Shown here: positions 21,430 to 28,553 of the stretch, piece by piece | How positions within the stretch are numbered: position 1 is the first letter of the stretch | How the letters are laid out: every line of letters starts with the position of its first letter | Assembly: GCA_021813965.1 (NCBI GenBank) | Contig: JAKAJB010000002.1 | Span: forward strand, 1-32,376 | Direction: 5' to 3' | Length of the DNA: 32,376 nt | DNA from: a bacterium | Lineage (GTDB): Bacteria > Patescibacteriota > Minisyncoccia > Phycocordibacterales > Phycocordibacteraceae | The notes under the pieces: generated by a model | What the model was told of the DNA's origin: nothing | What the model saw: only the letters and a program-made list of their open reading frames with translations | Database searches by the model: none | Translations under genes and position numbers: made by a program

Positions 21430-23103
21430 CTAATTTCGGGGGAGATCGACGGTGGCGGCGACTTCAGAGAGGGAGGTGACGCCGTTCAGGGCTTTGAGGA
21501 GGCCGTCCTGCGCCATCGTGAGGTAGCCCTGCTTGGTCGCGAGCTTCGCGATCTCGCGTTCAGGCGGATTGTCGCGGAGGAACGAAGCCATCTCGTCATC
21601 CATGAAAATGGCTTCGTAGAGGCCGATGCGGCCTCTGTAGCCGGTCTCATCCTCGTTCGCGGGTGCCGGCTCCCACACAGTCTCGATCTTCTCAGGCAGC
21701 AAAGATTTATCCGCGAGCGGTTCGAACGCTTTCGCGATCATGGCTTTCTCGGCGTCCGTGAGCGGGCGCTCTTTCTTCTTGTCCGGATCAAGCTTGCGTA
21801 GGAGGCGTTGCGCCATCGAGACGGTGATGGCCGAGCCGAAGGATTTCGGGTCGGCACCGAGGTCGGCGAGGCGAGGGAAGGTGCCGGCAGCATCATTGGT
21901 GTGAAGCGTGGAGAAGACGAAGTGGCCGGTTAAGGCCGCCTGGATGGCGATGTCGGCGGTCTCGCCGTCGCGAATCTCGCCGACCATGATGATGTCCGGG
22001 TCTTGGCGCACGATCGAGCGGAGCCCTTCGGCGAAGGTGTATTTATCGCCTTCGACCTGCGTCTGTACGATGCCGTCGAGGTGATACTCGATCGGGTCTT
22101 CGATCGTGATGATCTTTATCTCCGGCGTATGCAGTTCGCGCAGGAACGAGTAGAGCGTCGTCGTCTTGCCGGAACCGGTCGGGCCGGTCGTGAGCAGCAT
22201 GCCGTTGCTCCGCCGGATCTCGGTTTCGAGCCGCGCGAGGAGTTTCGGGTGGATGCCGAGCTCTTTGTAGGAGACCATGGTCGCTTCAGGGTCGAGGATA
22301 CGCATCACGATGGATTCGCCGTAGTTACCCGGGATGAATGAGACGCGCATCTCGATGGCGCCGGCGGGGCGCGTGATGCTGAATCGCCCGTCCTGAGCGC
22401 GATCGGTGATGTTGAGCTTCACGCCGGAGAGGAGCTTTATGCGGGCATTGAGCTGATGGTAGGTCGCCGGGTCGAAATGATAGATATCGGTGAGGAGGCC
22501 GTCGACGCGGAACCGAAGGAGTGCGGCGTCCTCGCGCGGCTCGAAGTGGATGTCAGACGCGCGAAGCGCGAAGGCGCCGGCGAGAAGTATCTCGAAGATG
22601 CGCGTCACGCGGCTCAGCGCCTTCTCAGCGACGGCTTCGTCGAGCGCGTTCACGACGGCGCTTTTCTTCGTGTCGGTGGCGGCAAGTTTCGCAAACGTCT
22701 CGTCGATGACCGAAACGGTGCCTGCCTTGGATTCGGTCGCGAGCGAGAGCTCGCTGTAGCGGCCGAGCCCGCGCTCGAGGCTCTTCCCCGAGATGAGGAA
22801 TTGTTTTACCTCGAATCCTCGTCCCCGGATATCCTCAAGGACGTTCGCGAGTGCGGGGTTGTTGGGGTTGTGCACCGCAACGGAGAGCACGTTCGAGATT
22901 TTGGCGAAGGCGATCGCCTCTGCCTCGCGCGCTTGCGCCTCGGGGATGAGACGGAGGGCGTCGCTGTCTATCTGGATGAGCGAAAGGTCGGCATACGGTA
23001 TGCCGTACTTCTCGGAAAGGATGCTGGCGACATCTTCCTCCTCGCGTTCGCGCACCTCGGCGAGCTTCGCATCGGTGCCCTCTGTGTCAAATGGCAGATC
23101 CAT
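21430..23103 (-). CDS. PilB/GspE-type pilus assembly ATPase
   Basis: A 557-residue hexameric motor for type IV pilus extension or type II-like secretion, acting at the cytoplasmic membrane. The N-terminal GspE/PilB N-domain (about 20-150) includes LSEKYGIPYADLSLIQIDSD. Then come RASDIHFEPREDAALLRFRV, Walker A TGPTGSGKTTTLYSF (about 303-317), the Asp box ITIEDPIEYHLDG, Walker B QDPDIIMVGEIRDGET and the His box FSTLHTND. The tetracysteine zinc site normal between the His box and GYRGRIGLYEAI is absent; that segment holds charged residues only. The start at 23103 is set by a TATCAT box 7 nt upstream and excludes the long upstream open frame. No other pilus gene is near. Confidence 0.95.
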   Translation of the reverse strand: MDLPFDTEGTDAKLAEVREREEEDVASILSEKYGIPYADLSLIQIDSDALRLIPEAQAREAEAIAFAKISNVLSVAVHNPNNPALANVLEDIRGRGFEVKQFLISGKSLERGLGRYSELSLATESKAGTVSVIDETFAKLAATDTKKSAVVNALDEAVAEKALSRVTRIFEILLAGAFALRASDIHFEPREDAALLRFRVDGLLTDIYHFDPATYHQLNARIKLLSGVKLNITDRAQDGRFSITRPAGAIEMRVSFIPGNYGESIVMRILDPEATMVSYKELGIHPKLLARLETEIRRSNGMLLTTGPTGSGKTTTLYSFLRELHTPEIKIITIEDPIEYHLDGIVQTQVEGDKYTFAEGLRSIVRQDPDIIMVGEIRDGETADIAIQAALTGHFVFSTLHTNDAAGTFPRLADLGADPKSFGSAITVSMAQRLLRKLDPDKKKERPLTDAEKAMIAKAFEPLADKSLLPEKIETVWEPAPANEDETGYRGRIGLYEAIFMDDEMASFLRDNPPEREIAKLATKQGYLTMAQDGLLKALNGVTSLSEVAATVDLPRN

Positions 23104-23110
23104 ACGCTGC

Positions 23111-23116
23111 ATGATA
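23111..23116 (-). promoter_or_regulatory. leaderless -10 box of pilB
   Basis: On the minus strand TATCAT ends 7 nt before the ATG at 23103. It overlaps the in-frame ATG at 23112, which is therefore unlikely to be the start. Confidence 0.6.
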
Positions 23117-23146
23117 CCACTCGCGCTGCGGGCCGGGGGAGAGGGC

Positions 23147-23176
23147 TTGACAAATAGGCATAAATGGTGGTATCCT
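23147..23176 (+). promoter_or_regulatory. canonical sigma-70 type promoter
   Basis: TTGACA (23147-23152), an 18-bp spacer and TATCCT (23171-23176), about 30 bp before an SD-led ATG. The perfect -35 contrasts with the many -10-only promoters of the window. Confidence 0.65.
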
Positions 23177-23205
23177 GCATGCAGTTCAACTTCGGGAGAT
23201 TCAAT

Positions 23206-23538
23206 ATGAAACTCATAATCGTTCTTTTCGCCGCCATGATATCGGTGCCGGCTTTGGCGGATTGCATCACCTACGGCGGCAGACTGTTCTGTGCCCCGCC
23301 GCCGGTCGTTGTGTACACGCCGCCGATTGCAGTCTACACACCACCGCCGGTGTACGTGCCGCCACCGTACTACTATCAGCCGCCGGTCTACACACCACCG
23401 CCGGCGTATTACGGATACAGCGTCCGAGTCGATCCGGTCGACGTCGGGATAGCCGTCCTGGCCGGGGCGATTGCTAACCGCATCGTTTGGGGCGGTCATC
23501 ACGACCACGACGACTACCACGCCTATCACCGCCGTTAG
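23206..23538 (+). CDS. exported Pro/Tyr-rich protein with His-rich tail
   Basis: A 110-residue protein with a clean signal peptide (MKLIIVLFAAMISVPALA, then DC). A low-complexity core follows, made of VYTPP/VYVPPP repeats (residues about 30-72). Then there is one hydrophobic segment VDVGIAVLAGAIANRIVWGG and a tail with HHDHDDYHAYH. No family was recognised. Such Pro/Tyr chains are extended and surface-exposed; the tail could bind metal. The start is fixed by the signal peptide and by GGGAGA 7 nt upstream. Promoter, Shine-Dalgarno and terminator are all of the classical kind, so it may have been acquired from another bacterial group. Confidence 0.7.
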   Translation: MKLIIVLFAAMISVPALADCITYGGRLFCAPPPVVVYTPPIAVYTPPPVYVPPPYYYQPPVYTPPPAYYGYSVRVDPVDVGIAVLAGAIANRIVWGGHHDHDDYHAYHRR

Positions 23539-23556
23539 TCGGCACCGAGCGCCACA

Positions 23557-23590
23557 CGCGCCTGTCTCCCTTGGAGACAGGCGCGCTTTC
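23557..23590 (+). terminator. Rho-independent terminator
   Basis: A 13-bp perfect stem (23557-23569 with 23573-23585) with a CTT loop, followed by CTTTCATTTT. It ends the Pro/Tyr-rich gene just before the tsaE promoter. Confidence 0.85.
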
Positions 23591-23601
23591 ATTTTCGGCG
23601 G

Positions 23602-23607
23602 TACAAT
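23602..23607 (+). promoter_or_regulatory. leaderless -10 box of tsaE
   Basis: TACAAT ends 8 nt before the ATG at 23616. It favours this start over the longer open frame from 23487, which runs back through the terminator. Confidence 0.6.
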
Positions 23608-23615
23608 TACCCGTA

Positions 23616-24053
23616 ATGGAAAAGATCATCATGACGCTCGCAGAGCTTGAAGCGGAGGCGATGCGCTTCGCGGGTACGCTCGCGCCGAGTCCGCGAGGCG
23701 CGACCTTGGTGACGCTTTCGGGCGAGCTTGGAGCAGGGAAGACGGCTTTCACCAAGGCGGTCGCGAGCGCGCTCGGCGTCGGGGAGACGGTCACGAGCCC
23801 CACGTTCGTATTGGAGAAGATTTACGCGCTGCCGCCCGGAAAGCATTTTGACCGGCTCATACATATCGACGCCTACCGGCTTGAGTCGGGAGCTGATCTC
23901 GCACCGCTCGGTTTCGACGAGCTCATGAGAAGCGAAACGAACCTCATCCTGCTCGAATGGCCTGAGAAAGTACGCGATGCGCTGCCGGAACCTTCCGTGC
24001 ATATTTCGATCATCGCGGAGCCTGACGGCTCACGCACCGTTTCCTATGGCTAA
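23616..24053 (+). CDS. tsaE: tRNA t6A37 biosynthesis ATPase TsaE
   Basis: A 145-residue ATPase working with TsaB and TsaD in making threonylcarbamoyladenosine at position 37 of tRNAs that read ANN codons, such as the tRNA-Lys in this window. Walker A is LSGELGAGKTAFTKAVASAL (about 34-53), followed by VTSPTFVLEKIY, the IHIDAYRLESG motif and ILLEWPEKV. Length is normal. Its last 8 bp overlap the polA start, so the two are coupled. The partners TsaB and TsaD are not in the window. Confidence 0.95.
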   Translation: MEKIIMTLAELEAEAMRFAGTLAPSPRGATLVTLSGELGAGKTAFTKAVASALGVGETVTSPTFVLEKIYALPPGKHFDRLIHIDAYRLESGADLAPLGFDELMRSETNLILLEWPEKVRDALPEPSVHISIIAEPDGSRTVSYG

Positions 24054-26430
24054 AAAGGCGACCACGAAGAAACACATCGTCCTCCTCGACACGCATGCGA
24101 TCATCCACCGCGCGTACCACGCGCTGCCGGAATTCACCGGCCCCACCGGCGCGCCCACCGGCGCGCTCTACGGCCTCGTCGCGATGCTCCTCAAGATCAT
24201 CGCCGACCTTAAGCCGGACTACATCGCCGCCTGCTACGACTTGCCGAAGCCGACCATCCGCCACGAAGCGTATGAAGGCTACAAGGGCACGCGCGTGAAG
24301 ATCGATGACGCGCTCGCGCTCCAGCTCCAGGAATCCCGCAAGGTGTTCGCGGCGTTCTCGATACCGACCTATGAGCGGGAAGGGTTCGAGGCCGACGATC
24401 TGCTCGGCACGATCGCTCACGAGCTGCGTGCGGAAGATGTCGACGTCATCATCGCCTCGGGCGACATGGACACGCTCCAGCTCGTCGATGACGCGCGCGT
24501 CCGCGTCTATACCCTGAAGAAAGGCATCAACGACACGATCCTCTACGACGAGAAGGCGGTCATCGACCGGTTCGGCTTCGCGCCGGCGCTCATACCGGAT
24601 TTCAAAGGATTGCGCGGCGACCCCTCGGACAATATCAAAGGCGTTCCCGGTATCGGCGAGAAGACCGCGACGGAACTCATCACGCAGTTCGGCACGATAG
24701 AGGATATCTACGCGACCCTTGAGAAGAAGGGCGATGACGCCTTCCTCAAGAAAGGCGTGAAGGCGCGCATGATAACGCTCCTGCGCGATCATGAAGAGGG
24801 CGCGCGCCTGAGCAAAGCGCTCGCGACGATACGCCTCGATGCCCCGATCGCCTTCGCGCTCCCTGAGCGCTCATGGCGCGAGAATGCCGACATCGCGAAG
24901 CTCACCGCGATGTGCGACGAGTTCGGTTTCCGGACGCTCAAAGACAGGATCAAGGCCACGCTCGGCGCGCCGGCACCCTCCGAAGAAAAAGAGATCGAAG
25001 AGGAACTCCCTGAAGAAGAGATAGATGACACGCGTTTCCGGGAAGCGCAGGCGATGCTCTGGCTTATCTCATCCGAGTTCACGAACCCCACGCTCGACGA
25101 TCTCCTCGCCTTCGCGAAAGAACGCTCCTTCGACGCCGCGTATGCGGCGCTCGAGAAGCAGGTAGCCGCGCTCGGCCGGGTGCGAGAGGTCTACGAGAAC
25201 ATCGAGAAGCCGCTCATCCCCGTCATACGGAAGATGGAAGCGCGCGGCGTGCTCATCGACACCAAGGTGCTCGCGAAGCTCGCGAAGGCGTACACCGCCG
25301 AGCTGAAGGAGATCGAGGCGAATATCTACAAGGACGCCGGGCACGAGTTCAACGTAAGCTCGCCCAAGCAGCTCGGGGAAGTGCTCTTCGACGAGCTGAA
25401 GCTCATTCCGGATCGGCAGAAGAAGACCGCCGGCGGCGCGCGCTCGACGCGCGAAAGCGAGCTCGAGAAGATACGCGACGCGCACCCGATCGTCGCCGAC
25501 ATCCTCGCGTACCGCGAGCTGAAGAAACTGCTCTCGACCTACATCGAGAACCTCCCGCCGATGCTCGATGCAGAGCATCGCCTGCACGCCGAATTCCTCC
25601 AGACCGGCACGACGACCGGCCGCATGGCGTCGCAGAATCCGAATCTTCAGAACATCCCCATCCATTCCGAGCGCGGCCGCGCGATACGTCACGCCTTCGT
25701 CGCGCCGGAAGGCTTCCTGCTCGTCGGCCTCGACTACTCCCAGATCGAACTGCGCCTCGCCGCGATCCTCTCGGGCGACGAGAAGCTCTGCGCGATATTC
25801 CGGAGCGGCCGCGACGTGCACCAAGAGGTCGCAGCGCAAGTGTTCCACGTCGCGGCCGAAGACGTCGACGCGGAGATGCGCCGCCGGGCGAAAGTCATCA
25901 ATTTCGGTATCCTCTACGGCATGGGCATCAACGCGCTCCGGACGCAGCTCGGGACGACGACCGCCGAGACTCACGCTTTCTATGAGGAGTATTTCGGCCA
26001 GTTCAAGACGCTGTCCGAATATCTCGAATCGACGAAGGGCTTCGCGCGGACGCACGGCTACACCGAGACGCTCTTCGGCCGCCGCCGGCAGTTCCCCGAG
26101 ATGAAATCCTCCTTGCCCTACGTGCGCGCGCAGGCCGAACGCATGGCTATCAATGCCCCTCTGCAAGGGACGCAGGCCGACATCATCAAGCTCGCGATGG
26201 TGCGCATCGACCGCATGCTCGAGGAGGAGGGCGCGAGCGAGGATGCCCACCTCCTCCTCCAAGTGCACGATGAGCTCATCTACGAGATACGCGCTGATCG
26301 CGCGGACGCGCTCGGCGATAAGATAAAGAGCGTCATGGAATCGGTCTTGCCTCTCGAGGAGACGCGCGGCGTGCCGATCATCGCTACGATGAAGTCGGGT
26401 TCCGATTGGGGCTTGATGCAGCAAGTTTGA
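24046..26430 (+). CDS. polA: DNA polymerase I
   Basis: A 794-residue repair and gap-filling polymerase. The 5'-3' exonuclease domain (residues 8-290) has acidic residues in VLLDTHAIIHRAYHAL, FEADDLLGTIA and ASGDMDTLQLV, and the helix-hairpin-helix GVPGIGEKTATEL. Residues about 305-385 are an acidic, shortened region without recognisable DEDD proofreading motifs. The polymerase domain has motif A LDYSQIELRLAAILSGD (about 563), motif B RRRAKVINFGILYGMG (about 611) and motif C LLQVHDELIYE (about 737). The Phe in INFG is the usual one. The ATG at 24046 overlaps tsaE by 8 bp; the open frame extends further only into tsaE. Confidence 0.97.
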   Translation: MAKKATTKKHIVLLDTHAIIHRAYHALPEFTGPTGAPTGALYGLVAMLLKIIADLKPDYIAACYDLPKPTIRHEAYEGYKGTRVKIDDALALQLQESRKVFAAFSIPTYEREGFEADDLLGTIAHELRAEDVDVIIASGDMDTLQLVDDARVRVYTLKKGINDTILYDEKAVIDRFGFAPALIPDFKGLRGDPSDNIKGVPGIGEKTATELITQFGTIEDIYATLEKKGDDAFLKKGVKARMITLLRDHEEGARLSKALATIRLDAPIAFALPERSWRENADIAKLTAMCDEFGFRTLKDRIKATLGAPAPSEEKEIEEELPEEEIDDTRFREAQAMLWLISSEFTNPTLDDLLAFAKERSFDAAYAALEKQVAALGRVREVYENIEKPLIPVIRKMEARGVLIDTKVLAKLAKAYTAELKEIEANIYKDAGHEFNVSSPKQLGEVLFDELKLIPDRQKKTAGGARSTRESELEKIRDAHPIVADILAYRELKKLLSTYIENLPPMLDAEHRLHAEFLQTGTTTGRMASQNPNLQNIPIHSERGRAIRHAFVAPEGFLLVGLDYSQIELRLAAILSGDEKLCAIFRSGRDVHQEVAAQVFHVAAEDVDAEMRRRAKVINFGILYGMGINALRTQLGTTTAETHAFYEEYFGQFKTLSEYLESTKGFARTHGYTETLFGRRRQFPEMKSSLPYVRAQAERMAINAPLQGTQADIIKLAMVRIDRMLEEEGASEDAHLLLQVHDELIYEIRADRADALGDKIKSVMESVLPLEETRGVPIIATMKSGSDWGLMQQV

Positions 26431-26454
26431 CATAGCTGATGCATCGGATATATT
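26427..26454 (+). promoter_or_regulatory. near-consensus sigma-70 promoter overlapping the polA stop
   Basis: TTGACA (26427-26432), a 16-bp spacer and TATATT (26449-26454). The polA TGA lies inside the -35 box. It drives the 47-residue membrane protein gene. Confidence 0.7.
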
Positions 26455-26487
26455 GCACTTTGCAGATCAACCAACGAGGGGGATGGC

Positions 26488-26631
26488 ATGAAAACCACGT
26501 TCTTTTTGATAGGTGTCGCAATCATCGCGCTTCCTTTCGGGGGCATATTCCTTTATCATCGCCGCTGGCAAGCGGCGCATCCGGAAGAAGACGAGGCCTC
26601 AGCCGAGGAAGCCAACCAATGGCCGAAGTGA
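26488..26631 (+). CDS. small membrane protein
   Basis: A 47-residue protein with one N-terminal membrane segment (TFFLIGVAIIALPFGGIFLY), a basic stop-transfer stretch HRRW, and an acidic cytoplasmic tail ending NQWPK. No family was recognised. The ATG has a GAGGGGG Shine-Dalgarno about 5 nt upstream, and the gene has a near-consensus promoter and its own terminator. It is thus a complete single-gene unit between polA and holA despite its size. Confidence 0.6.
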   Translation: MKTTFFLIGVAIIALPFGGIFLYHRRWQAAHPEEDEASAEEANQWPK

Positions 26632-26645
26632 ACGGCGCGAAGAAA

Positions 26646-26672
26646 GGGTACTCCTCCGGGAGCGCCCTTTTT
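26646..26672 (+). terminator. Rho-independent terminator
   Basis: GGGTACTCC pairs with GGAGCGCCC (one G-U, one mismatch) around a 4-nt loop, followed by TTTTT, 14 bp after the stop of the small membrane protein gene. Confidence 0.7.
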
Positions 26673-26674
26673 GC

Positions 26675-26680
26675 TATGCT
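26675..26680 (+). promoter_or_regulatory. leaderless -10 box of holA
   Basis: TATGCT ends 6 nt before the GTG at 26687. GGAGGA fills the gap but would barely be part of the transcript. Confidence 0.5.
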
Positions 26681-26686
26681 GGAGGA

Positions 26687-27424
26687 GTGATATACCTCTT
26701 CTGCGGTTCGGATGTCGATAAGGTTCGGACAAAGGCTTTCGCGTGGGTGGCGGCCGCGCGAGCGAAGGAACCGAACCTCGCGTACGTGCGCCTCGCTCGC
26801 GAAGAGCTCACGGACGCAGCGCTTGACGATGCGGCTCTCTCGGGCGGCCTCTTCGTCTCGCGGCTCCTCATCCTCCTCGACGACCCGTTCCCGACCGCGC
26901 GCACCGCAGGCGATGAAGAGGGGGGCGAGGAAGAAAGCGGCGCGGGCAGCCTCCTGGAGGACCATCTCGACGCGCTCGCGGCATCCGATAATGCTATCGT
27001 CATCCTCGCGCCGAAGCTTGCGGCTGTGAAAGCGAAGAAGCTCGTCGCGAAAGCGAAATTTTCATACGCATTCGATAAACCTGCCGCGCGCGAAGTCGCG
27101 CGCGGCTTCAACGGCGATCTCGTGAACGCGCTCGCGGCGCGCTCGCGCGACCGGCTCTGGCTCGAAGTGAACCGCGCGCTTATAGCGGGCGACGCGCCCG
27201 AGATGCTCCACGGCCTCCTGCATTGGAAAGCGCGCGACCTGATGGAGAAGGCTAAAGCCGCCGAAGGCGGCTCGCCCGACGTTTCAACGTCTAGGGGCAG
27301 CCGCGCCTGGACGGCGGCAGAATCGCGTCGGCTCTCGCTCGACCTCATCAAGCTCCTGCAGGACTCTCGCCGGAGCGGCCTTGATCTTTCGCTGGCGCTC
27401 GAGAAGTTCGCGCTTTCGATTTAG
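26687..27424 (+). CDS. holA: DNA polymerase III delta subunit-like protein
   Basis: A 245-residue protein whose start (IYLFCGSDVDKVRTKAFAW), the following ISRLLILLDDPF-type strand, the AIVILAPKLAAVKAKKLVAKAK segment and the C-terminal helices (LSLDLIKLLQDSRRSGLDLS) fit the clamp-loader delta subunit. Delta helps open the beta clamp. It is shorter than the usual 330 residues or so, the difference lying in the middle and C-terminal parts, so the call is moderate. Two palindromic stretches (27083-27106 and 27256-27291) lie in the coding sequence, the latter in a linker. The GTG start follows a TATGCT box; the open frame reaches back to 26513 through the small membrane protein gene. Confidence 0.62.
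   Translation: MIYLFCGSDVDKVRTKAFAWVAAARAKEPNLAYVRLAREELTDAALDDAALSGGLFVSRLLILLDDPFPTARTAGDEEGGEEESGAGSLLEDHLDALAASDNAIVILAPKLAAVKAKKLVAKAKFSYAFDKPAAREVARGFNGDLVNALAARSRDRLWLEVNRALIAGDAPEMLHGLLHWKARDLMEKAKAAEGGSPDVSTSRGSRAWTAAESRRLSLDLIKLLQDSRRSGLDLSLALEKFALSI
27256..27291 (+). repeat. two adjacent short palindromes in a holA linker
   Basis: AGCCGCC/GGCGGCT around GAA (27256-27272) and GACGTT/AACGTC around TC (27278-27291) encode a Gly/Ser/Asp linker. A further 11-bp inverted repeat with a 2-bp centre lies at 27083-27106. Confidence 0.55.
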
Positions 27425-27645
27425 AGAATCATTGTCCCGGCACGCTCTGCCAGCAAGCAGTATATCGTGTGCCCGACAGGGTTACGAACCATCATATGGT
27501 ACTATACAAAGGGAGTCGTCGGAATAGGTGAGAGATGATACTGTGCGGTGAGAAAATATACCTGCGTCCGTATCTCCTCGGATTCGATACGGACGCCCGT
27601 TCTGAAAACAAAGAATCCGAGAGCAGTTCTTTGTTTCCTCGCCAC
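27425..27645 (+). promoter_or_regulatory. structured leader upstream of tRNA-Lys
   Basis: This 221-bp stretch has no convincing gene. It holds GGCAC/GTGCC pairing near 27440-27470 and a TACTAT possible -10 at 27500-27505. Two perfect hairpins follow. Hairpin 1 is GCGTCCGTATC/GATACGGACGC (27564-27574 with 27586-27596). Hairpin 2 is AACAAAGAA/TTCTTTGTT (27607-27615 with 27627-27635). Both have 11-nt loops. Loop 1 contains CTCGGATTC (27577-27585), complementary to GAATCCGAG (27613-27621) at hairpin 2, so the loops can kiss or the RNA can switch folds. Confidence 0.5.
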
Positions 27646-27718
27646 GCGCCCGTAGCTCAGTCGGTAGAGCAGCTCGCTTTTAACGAGAAGGTCGCAGGAT
27701 CGAAGCCTGCCGGGCGCA
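27646..27718 (+). tRNA. tRNA-Lys (UUU)
   Basis: A full cloverleaf of 73 nt: acceptor GCGCCCG/CGGGCGC, D-stem GCTC/GAGC, anticodon stem GCTCG/CGAGA (last pair G-A) with loop CTTTTAA and anticodon TTT at 27679-27681, and T-stem GCAGG/CCTGC. The T-loop is ATCGAAG, where TTCGAAT is usual, so T54 and the residue at 60 are changed. The discriminator is A and CCA is not encoded. The next gene's ATG begins 2 nt after the discriminator base. Confidence 0.9.
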
Positions 27719-27719
27719 C

Positions 27720-28553
27720 ATGGAAACTTCTTTCAGAGAGCAGTGTATAGCCTTGCGAAAGGAGGGGTACAGCATCGTTGAAATAATGGCAGTAACTGGA
27801 AAAGCGAAGTCTTCTATCCATACGCATATAAGGAATATTCCCCTGAGCGAGGAGCGTTTAAAAGAGATTAAGAAAGCTTCCGGGGAGCGGGTTCGAAAAT
27901 TTGCATTAGCTCGAAAGGGGAAAAGTAAACGAGAGTTCAGAGCTTTTGATGAGTGGTCTGCAAACACGGTGCTCTTTATCGCGCACCTACTTTTCGATGG
28001 GGAGATAACGCGGACGAGATGTGCCTACAACAATCGCAATGTAGCGCTCATCGGACGTGTTGAGCGGCTCATGCGCGAATGGTATGACTTCGAACCGAGC
28101 CGGTACTACAACAAAATGACCGGGGTCTCGCGCATCACGTACGGTAACGTGGCTTTGGGCTCCTACCTAAAGATGAAATCCGGAGAATTGCTGCGGGATA
28201 TAAGGAAAATGCCGCCTGATCTCGAACGCGAATTCATTCGAGCCTTTTTTGATGACGAGGGGTGTATGGACTACCGACCAGAAGAAAATAGACGCAGCAT
28301 TCGAGGATATCAGAAAGATGTACGGATTCTTGAGATAGTAAAGTCGCTTCTGGCAGATTTCGATATTGCGGCGCGGATCGTGTTCCCGAACGAAGTCGTA
28401 ATCGTTGGCAAGGAGAATCTGATGAAATTTGAACGAGAGATTAATTTCTCACCGGGCGTATATATGAATGGGAACCGCTCGAACAGCCGGTGGAAGAAAC
28501 ATGTGGAGAAAAGAGAATTACTAAAACAAGCGATCGTTTCATTCAAAAACTAA
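27720..28553 (+). CDS. LAGLIDADG-like homing endonuclease with N-terminal HTH
   Basis: A 277-residue protein. Residues 5-50 form a resolvase-type helix-turn-helix (ALRKEGYSIVEIMAVTGKAK). The rest resembles LAGLIDADG endonucleases with two motif-like helices, FIAHLLFDGEI (about 90-100) and FIRAFFDDEGCMDYR (about 172-186), each with the acidic residue expected for metal binding. Such enzymes cut a specific site to spread their own gene. The ATG follows the tRNA-Lys end by 2 nt with no Shine-Dalgarno, so its mRNA is probably freed by tRNA 3' processing. It is AT-richer than its neighbours, pointing to transfer. The stop overlaps the convergent lamin-tail gene by 4 bp. Confidence 0.75.
   Translation: METSFREQCIALRKEGYSIVEIMAVTGKAKSSIHTHIRNIPLSEERLKEIKKASGERVRKFALARKGKSKREFRAFDEWSANTVLFIAHLLFDGEITRTRCAYNNRNVALIGRVERLMREWYDFEPSRYYNKMTGVSRITYGNVALGSYLKMKSGELLRDIRKMPPDLEREFIRAFFDDEGCMDYRPEENRRSIRGYQKDVRILEIVKSLLADFDIAARIVFPNEVVIVGKENLMKFEREINFSPGVYMNGNRSNSRWKKHVEKRELLKQAIVSFKN

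Noticed and set aside
23104-23592. N-terminal extension of the PilB-type ATPase
   Set aside because: It runs antisense through the Pro/Tyr-rich gene; the PilB N-domain starts at 23103 with a -10 box just before it.
25069-26433. 454-codon minus-strand frame opposite polA
   Set aside because: Mirror frame of polA; composition is typical of antisense frames and the real gene is certain.
27535-27750. 71-codon plus-strand frame across the leader and tRNA-Lys
   Set aside because: It reads straight through a complete tRNA and two hairpins, and its composition is not protein-like after the first 20 codons.
27646-28553. Group I intron or intein carrying the endonuclease
   Set aside because: The tRNA folds completely without interruption and no protein is split, so the gene is free-standing.
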